This document shows positions 7,238 through 10,788 of a stretch of DNA of 10,788 bases, in pieces. Below the pieces are notes generated by a model. The model did not search any database, was not told the DNA's origin, and was given only the letters and a program-made list of their open reading frames with translations. The DNA is taken from positions 1 to 10,788 of the forward strand of contig JAHHSF010000037.1 of NCBI GenBank assembly GCA_020025375.1, given 5' to 3'. The DNA comes from Oscillospiraceae bacterium. Its GTDB lineage: Bacteria > Bacillota > Clostridia > Oscillospirales > Oscillospiraceae. The translations under genes and the position numbers were made by a program. Positions within the stretch are counted from its first letter, which is position 1. Each line of letters begins with the position of its first letter.

Positions 7238-7291
7238 CCGAGCTGGCCCATGCTATTACGTTTTTCCACGATTATCTGTGGTCACAATGGC

Positions 7292-7330
7292 AGAACCCCT
7301 GTTTTCCTTGTACGAAAACAGGGGTTCTTT
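7292..7330 (+). terminator. Perfect 15 bp hairpin, possible terminator of the pspC-like transcript
   Basis: AGAACCCCTGTTTTC (7292-7306) pairs without mismatch with GAAAACAGGGGTTCT (7314-7328) around a 7 nt loop. Only a short T stretch follows on the plus strand (TTCTTT at 7325-7330, partly inside the stem). No T-tract follows on the minus strand. As an intrinsic terminator it is weak on the T-tract criterion, but its position between convergent genes fits transcript ends. Confidence 0.6.
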
Positions 7331-7341
7331 GACAGGCTGGA

Positions 7342-7384
7342 GAGCCCGGAGGACTATGTCCTCCGGGCTCCTGTTCTTTTATTT
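7342..7384 (+). terminator. Rho-independent terminator between convergent genes
   Basis: GAGCCCGGAGGAC (7342-7354) and GTCCTCCGGGCTC (7358-7370) form a perfect 13 bp GC-rich stem with a TAT loop. It is followed on the plus strand by CTGTTCTTTTATTT. This is the better terminator for rightward transcription from the pspC-like gene. On the minus strand it begins 8 nt after the aroQ stop and could also protect or end the aro mRNA, but no T-tract follows in that direction. Confidence 0.75.
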
Positions 7385-7810
7385 CCGGTCGCAGAGCAGG
7401 CGCAGGGCCTCTACATATCCGAGCAGGCCGTGGCCCCGGATGGTGGCCACGCAGGCAGTCCGGATGTAGGACACCCGGCGAAACGCCTCCCGCTGGTCCG
7501 GGTCGGAGACATGGACCTCCACCGTGGGAAGGCCCACCGCCTTCACCGCGTCCAGCAGGGCCACGCTGGTATGGGTATAGGCGGCGGGGTTGATTACGAT
7601 ACCGTCCACCCCATCGAAATAGGCCTGCTGGATGGTGTCCACCAGGGCCCCCTCATGGTTGGACTGAAAGAAGGAGACCCGGACCCCCAGGGCATCGGCC
7701 TCGGCCTGGACCAGGGCCTTCAGGTCCTCATAGGTTTCCTTGCCGTAGATCTCCGGCTGGCGGATCCCCAGCAGATTCATATTGGGGCCGTTAATCACCA
7801 GAATGTGCAC
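7379..7810 (-). CDS. aroQ: 3-dehydroquinate dehydratase, type II
   Basis: Dehydrates 3-dehydroquinate to 3-dehydroshikimate, the third step of the shikimate pathway, in the cytoplasm. At 143 residues it has the normal type II length. Landmarks are GPNMNLLGIR (8-17), with catalytic Arg17, and Tyr22 in EIYG; SNHEG (50-54); the NPAAYTH substrate loop (74-80); EVHVS (98-102), with the catalytic His100; and GHGLLGY (126-132). The start is GTG at 7810: GGAGGG (7817-7822) is 6 nt upstream, and translation there gives the canonical hydrophobic first strand (HILVINGPN). The first in-frame ATG would remove that strand. Its start overlaps the aroE-aroK stop by 20 bp, so coupling is likely. It is the last gene of the aro unit; hairpins follow at once. 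Confidence 0.95.
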   Translation of the reverse strand: MHILVINGPNMNLLGIRQPEIYGKETYEDLKALVQAEADALGVRVSFFQSNHEGALVDTIQQAYFDGVDGIVINPAAYTHTSVALLDAVKAVGLPTVEVHVSDPDQREAFRRVSYIRTACVATIRGHGLLGYVEALRLLCDRK

Positions 7811-9032
7811 AAAAATCCCTCCAGATGGCGGCGGCGGTCTCCTCCACCGTGCCGTTGTTTTGGATGACAGCGTTCCGGAACCGGGCGTACAGGGGCTCGC
7901 GCTCGGCCCACAGGGCGGCAAGGTTGGTACCCTGGGACAGGGGGCGGCCTTCGGTGGGCAGAAGGTCCAGGTCCCGAAGCAGATGGTAAATTCGCCCGTT
8001 CTGCCGCAGGGGAGCATAGTTGCGGGAATCCTTCACCACGCCGCCGCCGGTGAGCAAAATTTTACCGGACAGCTTGCCGCAGACCTCCACCGCCCGGCGT
8101 TCCAGCTCCCGGAAGGCGGCCTCTCCCTCTTGCGCGAAGAGCGCGGGAATGGAACGGCCGGCGGCTTCCTCCACCCACTGGTCCAGGTCTACGGTCTCCC
8201 GCCCGGTGAGCCGGGCCAGGGCCTGGCCCACCGTGGTCTTGCCGCAACCGGGCATACCAATGAGGACAATGTTTTCGGTTTCCCACCGGAGCTGGGCCAG
8301 GATTCGCTCGTTCTCCCTGTCGGGGATGGGCTTGCCGAAAAAATGCTCCTCGGCGGCCTTGGCCTGTGCCACCAGCATGGGCAGGCCGTCAGAGCAGGGG
8401 ATGCCCAGCTCCTCCGCCTGGAGGAGAAGGGCGGTCCGCCGGGGGTTGTAGATGAGGTCCAGCACCCCCTGACAGGCGGGGAAGACGGTCAAGTCCACCG
8501 GGGATGCGCCGTTACCGGGGTACATGCCCACCGGGGTGGCATTCACCAGGAAGTCGGCATCGGCGTGGCGGTCCAGGTTTCCGTAGTTGTCCTCCCCCGA
8601 GCGGGAGATGACCACCACTTCCCTGGCCCCCAGCCCTTTGGCGCAGGCCACGGCGGTAAGGGAAGCCCCGCCGCTCCCCAGGACAACCACCTTACGCCCG
8701 GCGAAGGAGAGACCCGCCCGCTGGACCATGTAGCAGAATCCGGCCACATCGGTGTTGTAGGCCAGGAGCTTCCCGCCACGGCGCACCAGGGTGTTGACAC
8801 TCCCGATGCTTTTGGCGGCCTCGTCAATCTCGCCGCAGAAGGGCATCACCACCCGCTTGTAAGGGATGGTGACGTTCAGCCCTCCCAGGTCCTCCCGGGC
8901 CAGGAAGGCGGGCAGGTCCTCGGGCTCCAGCTCGATCAGGCGGTAGGCCTCACAGCCCAGGGCGGCGTGAATGGGGACCGACCAGCTGTGGCCCAATTTT
9001 TGGCCCAATAGGCCGTAAACTTTTTCCCCCAT
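7791..9032 (-). CDS. aroE-aroK: Bifunctional shikimate dehydrogenase - shikimate kinase fusion
   Basis: A single 413-residue frame joins two consecutive shikimate-pathway enzymes. Residues 1 to about 240 are AroE, the NADPH-dependent reductase of 3-dehydroshikimate. It has the substrate serines SWS (16-18), NVTIPYK with catalytic Lys59, GSVNT (77-81), NTD with Asp95, the nucleotide loop LGSGGAS (118-124), SRSG (143-146, suiting NADP), NATPVGM (164-170) and a C-terminal glutamine (VAQ, 221-223). Residues about 252-413 are AroK, which makes shikimate 3-phosphate. It has Walker A GMPGCGKT (259-266), DLD (282-284), GEAAFRELE (303-311), TGGGVV (328-333), a lid with EGRPL (361-365) and REPLY (378-382). 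Both halves look catalytically complete. The AroE half is short because the stretch between SRSG and NATPVGM is compact. ATG at 9032 lies 2 bp after the pheA stop, with a weak GGAAG upstream; the longer frame to 9155 merely overlaps pheA. A reading-frame join by sequencing error is unlikely, since no shift is needed. Confidence 0.94.
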   Translation of the reverse strand: MGEKVYGLLGQKLGHSWSVPIHAALGCEAYRLIELEPEDLPAFLAREDLGGLNVTIPYKRVVMPFCGEIDEAAKSIGSVNTLVRRGGKLLAYNTDVAGFCYMVQRAGLSFAGRKVVVLGSGGASLTAVACAKGLGAREVVVISRSGEDNYGNLDRHADADFLVNATPVGMYPGNGASPVDLTVFPACQGVLDLIYNPRRTALLLQAEELGIPCSDGLPMLVAQAKAAEEHFFGKPIPDRENERILAQLRWETENIVLIGMPGCGKTTVGQALARLTGRETVDLDQWVEEAAGRSIPALFAQEGEAAFRELERRAVEVCGKLSGKILLTGGGVVKDSRNYAPLRQNGRIYHLLRDLDLLPTEGRPLSQGTNLAALWAEREPLYARFRNAVIQNNGTVEETAAAIWRDFCAHSGD

Positions 9033-9034
9033 GG

Positions 9035-10171
9035 TCAGACTTCCGCGTAGCTGCCCAGGAAGGTAAAGCCGTCGCAAAGACGCTCCAGCTCCTCCAGCAT
9101 GGGCAGGACACCGGGGGCACGGAGGTCGGCCTCCAGCTCCAGGAAGAAGAGCCACTCGAAGTTCCGGCCTACGGCGGGGCAGGATTCCAGCTTGGTCATG
9201 TTGATGCCCAGGGCGGCCAGCTTGGAAAGAATCTCGTACAGGGCACCGGGCTTGTTGTCGCAGGAGATGATCAGGCTGATACGGTTGGCCCCGGCGTAGA
9301 TGGTGGGGTCCTTGGTGATGCAGATGAAGCGGGTGTAGTTATTGTCGCTGTCCTGGATGGCATCGTTCACACAGGCAAGTCCGTACAGGGCGGCGCAGGA
9401 GTGGGAGGAGATGGCGGCGGCGTGGCGACTGCCCTTCTCAGCCACCAGCTTGGCGGCGGTAGCGGTATTGTCGCAGGGGATCACCCGGACCCCGTTCAGG
9501 CCGCCAAGGAACTGACTGCACTGGCCGAGGGCCTGTTCGTGGGAGTAAATCTCGGTGATGTCCTCCATCTTCACTCCCGGGAGGGCGAGGAGCTCGTGGC
9601 GGATGCACAGGCGGGTGGAGCGGACCACGGACAGTCGGCGGCGCTGGAGCAGGTCATACACCGCCCGAACCGAGCCGTTGGAGCTGTTCTCGATGGGAAG
9701 CACGCCGAACTTGCACAGGCCGGATTCCACCGCGGCGGCCACCGCCTGAAAGCTTTTGACATAGACGATGCTGCCACGGGGCAGGAGGCGGTCGCAGGCG
9801 GCCTGGGAGTTGCCCCCCTCCATGCCCTGACAGGCCACCAGACCGGTCTGGGGAAAGACCTCGTTCCCGGCGGCCTGGGAGGCCTCCACCTGGGCCCGAA
9901 CCCGGGTGGGGGCCGAGATAAGCTCGGCCTGCCGGGAGCGGGAGAGCTCAAACAGGGTGGAGAAAAGGTGGTAGGCGTAGCGCTCCTTGTCCCCGGCCTT
10001 TTCCGTGACCTTTGCCAGAACCTCCCGCTCCCGCTGTTTGTTCAGGATGGGCTGGTGGTGCTCGTTTTTATAGGCGGCGACGGCCTCGGAAAGGGCCATG
10101 CGCTCCAGGAAAAGCTGGAGCAACTGGTCGTCAACGGTGTCAATCTTTTCCCGGAGTTCAGAAAGTTCCAT
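9035..10171 (-). CDS. pheA: Chorismate mutase / prephenate dehydratase (P-protein)
   Basis: Converts chorismate to prephenate and then phenylpyruvate, the committed steps to phenylalanine. The 378-residue product has three domains. The first is an AroQ-class chorismate mutase (1 to about 85), with Arg7, Arg24, Lys35, Arg47, Glu48 and Gln81 at the expected active-site positions and Asn44 where E. coli has Asp48. The second is prephenate dehydratase (about 108-285), including PIENSSNGSV (159-168) and NNYTRF (277-282). The third is a C-terminal ACT domain (about 296-376), with GALY (309-312) and ESCP (329-332). ACT domains in this family bind phenylalanine for feedback inhibition; the usual ESRP arginine is Cys331 here, which may alter it. 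ATG at 10171 has GGAGGG at 10180-10185, 8 nt away. The gene overlaps the aroC stop by 14 bp and ends 2 bp before aroE-aroK, so the pathway genes are made together. Confidence 0.96.
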   Translation of the reverse strand: MELSELREKIDTVDDQLLQLFLERMALSEAVAAYKNEHHQPILNKQREREVLAKVTEKAGDKERYAYHLFSTLFELSRSRQAELISAPTRVRAQVEASQAAGNEVFPQTGLVACQGMEGGNSQAACDRLLPRGSIVYVKSFQAVAAAVESGLCKFGVLPIENSSNGSVRAVYDLLQRRRLSVVRSTRLCIRHELLALPGVKMEDITEIYSHEQALGQCSQFLGGLNGVRVIPCDNTATAAKLVAEKGSRHAAAISSHSCAALYGLACVNDAIQDSDNNYTRFICITKDPTIYAGANRISLIISCDNKPGALYEILSKLAALGINMTKLESCPAVGRNFEWLFFLELEADLRAPGVLPMLEELERLCDGFTFLGSYAEV

Positions 10172-10788
10172 GATGTTTACCCTCCAACAAGAAATCTAGC
10201 AATACCAAAGCGGTGACGGCTTCCACCACCGGGACGGCCCGGTGGGCAATGCAGGGGTCGTGGCGGCCCCGGACAGTCAGCTCCGCCGGCTCCATCCGGG
10301 AGAGGCTGACGGTCGGCTGGGGCCGGGAGATGGAGGGGGTAGGCTTCACCGCCACCCGCAGGGTGACGGGCATCCCCGTGGTAATCCCCCCCAGGATGCC
10401 CCCTGCGTGGTTGGTGGTGGTGACAATCTTTCCGTTTTCCACGGCAAAGGGGTCATTGTTTTCCGAGCCCCGCATCCCGGCGGCGGCGAAGCCAGCGCCA
10501 AACTCCACCCCTTTCACGGCGGGGATGCCGAAGAGGGCGGCGGCCAGGCGGTTTTCTACTCCGTCGAACATGGGATCCCCTATCCCGGCGGGCAAGCCGA
10601 TGGCGGCACACTGGAGGACCCCGCCCAGGGAATCGCCCTCCGCCTTGGCGGCCAAAATGGCGGCCTCCATCCGGGCTCCGGCCCCATCGTCCAGAACGGG
10701 AAAGGGCTTTCGGGCCACGGCTTCAAACAGCTCCGGGGTAGGGAGCAGGGGGAAGTCTGCATCGTTCTCCCCGCCCACCGAGGCCAGG
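10158..10788 (-). CDS. aroC: Chorismate synthase, C-terminal part (cut by window edge)
   Basis: Makes chorismate from EPSP by 1,4-trans elimination of phosphate, using reduced FMN as cofactor. Only the last 209 residues are in the window; the frame is open to the right edge and the start lies beyond it. Recognisable blocks are GSENND, the loop NHAGGILGGITTGMPVTLRV, the KPTPSIS segment, and the strongly conserved GRHDPCIAHRAVPVVEA near the C-terminus. These carry the FMN- and substrate-contacting residues of the family. The end (LEGKHHGTF) overlaps the pheA start by 14 bp, so the two are translationally coupled. The GTG at 10778 is an internal codon, not a start, since family proteins are usually about 350-390 residues and conserved sequence continues upstream. 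Confidence 0.95.
   Translation of the reverse strand, partial: LASVGGENDADFPLLPTPELFEAVARKPFPVLDDGAGARMEAAILAAKAEGDSLGGVLQCAAIGLPAGIGDPMFDGVENRLAAALFGIPAVKGVEFGAGFAAAGMRGSENNDPFAVENGKIVTTTNHAGGILGGITTGMPVTLRVAVKPTPSISRPQPTVSLSRMEPAELTVRGRHDPCIAHRAVPVVEAVTALVLLDFLLEGKHHGTF

Noticed and set aside
7216..7332. Small 38-codon plus-strand frame after the PspC gene
   Set aside because: No ribosome site, ends inside the terminator hairpin, and has no recognisable sequence.
7782..9011. 409-codon plus-strand open frame opposite aroE-aroK
   Set aside because: Antisense shadow of a gene with full catalytic motifs; no family resemblance.
1..10788. Defence, phage, CRISPR or mobile-element system
   Set aside because: No repeats of array type, no transposase, integrase or nuclease motifs, and every sizeable coding region but one belongs to a known housekeeping or small membrane family.

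Overview
The window is high-GC DNA (roughly 60% by eye), densely packed on both strands. Gene content and protein style suggest a bacterium of the class Clostridia, most likely a GC-rich gut Oscillospiraceae member of the Flavonifractor / Lawsonibacter / Pseudoflavonifractor kind. This placement rests on protein character only, not on a search. No mobile element, CRISPR array, rRNA or tRNA was seen. Everything recognised is chromosomal housekeeping, and I found no clear candidate for a wholly new system.

Left block, minus strand (about 4.5 kb down to 86): a three-gene unit transcribed in the order ABC-F ATPase, uncharacterised ~8-TM membrane protein, methionyl-tRNA synthetase (metG). The gaps are 19 bp and then a 14 bp overlap, with a probable extended -10 promoter just upstream of the ABC-F gene. 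Two of the three products belong to translation-related families.

Middle block, plus strand (about 4.7 to 7.2 kb): a 23S rRNA guanine methyltransferase of the RlmA family, broken by one extra G in a run of eight; a minimal-core DEAD-box RNA helicase behind a structured leader of about 135 nt; and a small PspC-domain membrane protein. A 203 bp intergenic region follows, with two perfect hairpins, the second followed by a T-rich tract, lying between convergent transcription units. RlmA and the helicase both point to rRNA modification or ribosome assembly.

Right block, minus strand (10.79 down to 7.38 kb): an aromatic amino acid operon in the transcribed order aroC (cut by the window edge), pheA (chorismate mutase / prephenate dehydratase with ACT domain), an aroE-aroK fusion, and aroQ. 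Neighbouring genes overlap or sit 2 bp apart. AroQ makes 3-dehydroshikimate, the AroE half reduces it to shikimate, the AroK half phosphorylates shikimate, AroC makes chorismate, and PheA takes chorismate to phenylpyruvate. EPSP synthase and the earliest steps are not in the window and may lie upstream.

The points most worth a second look are the single-base frameshift in rlmA, the one-sided decay of ATPase motifs in the ABC-F protein, the AroE-AroK fusion, the structured helicase leader, and the unknown membrane protein between ABC-F and metG.
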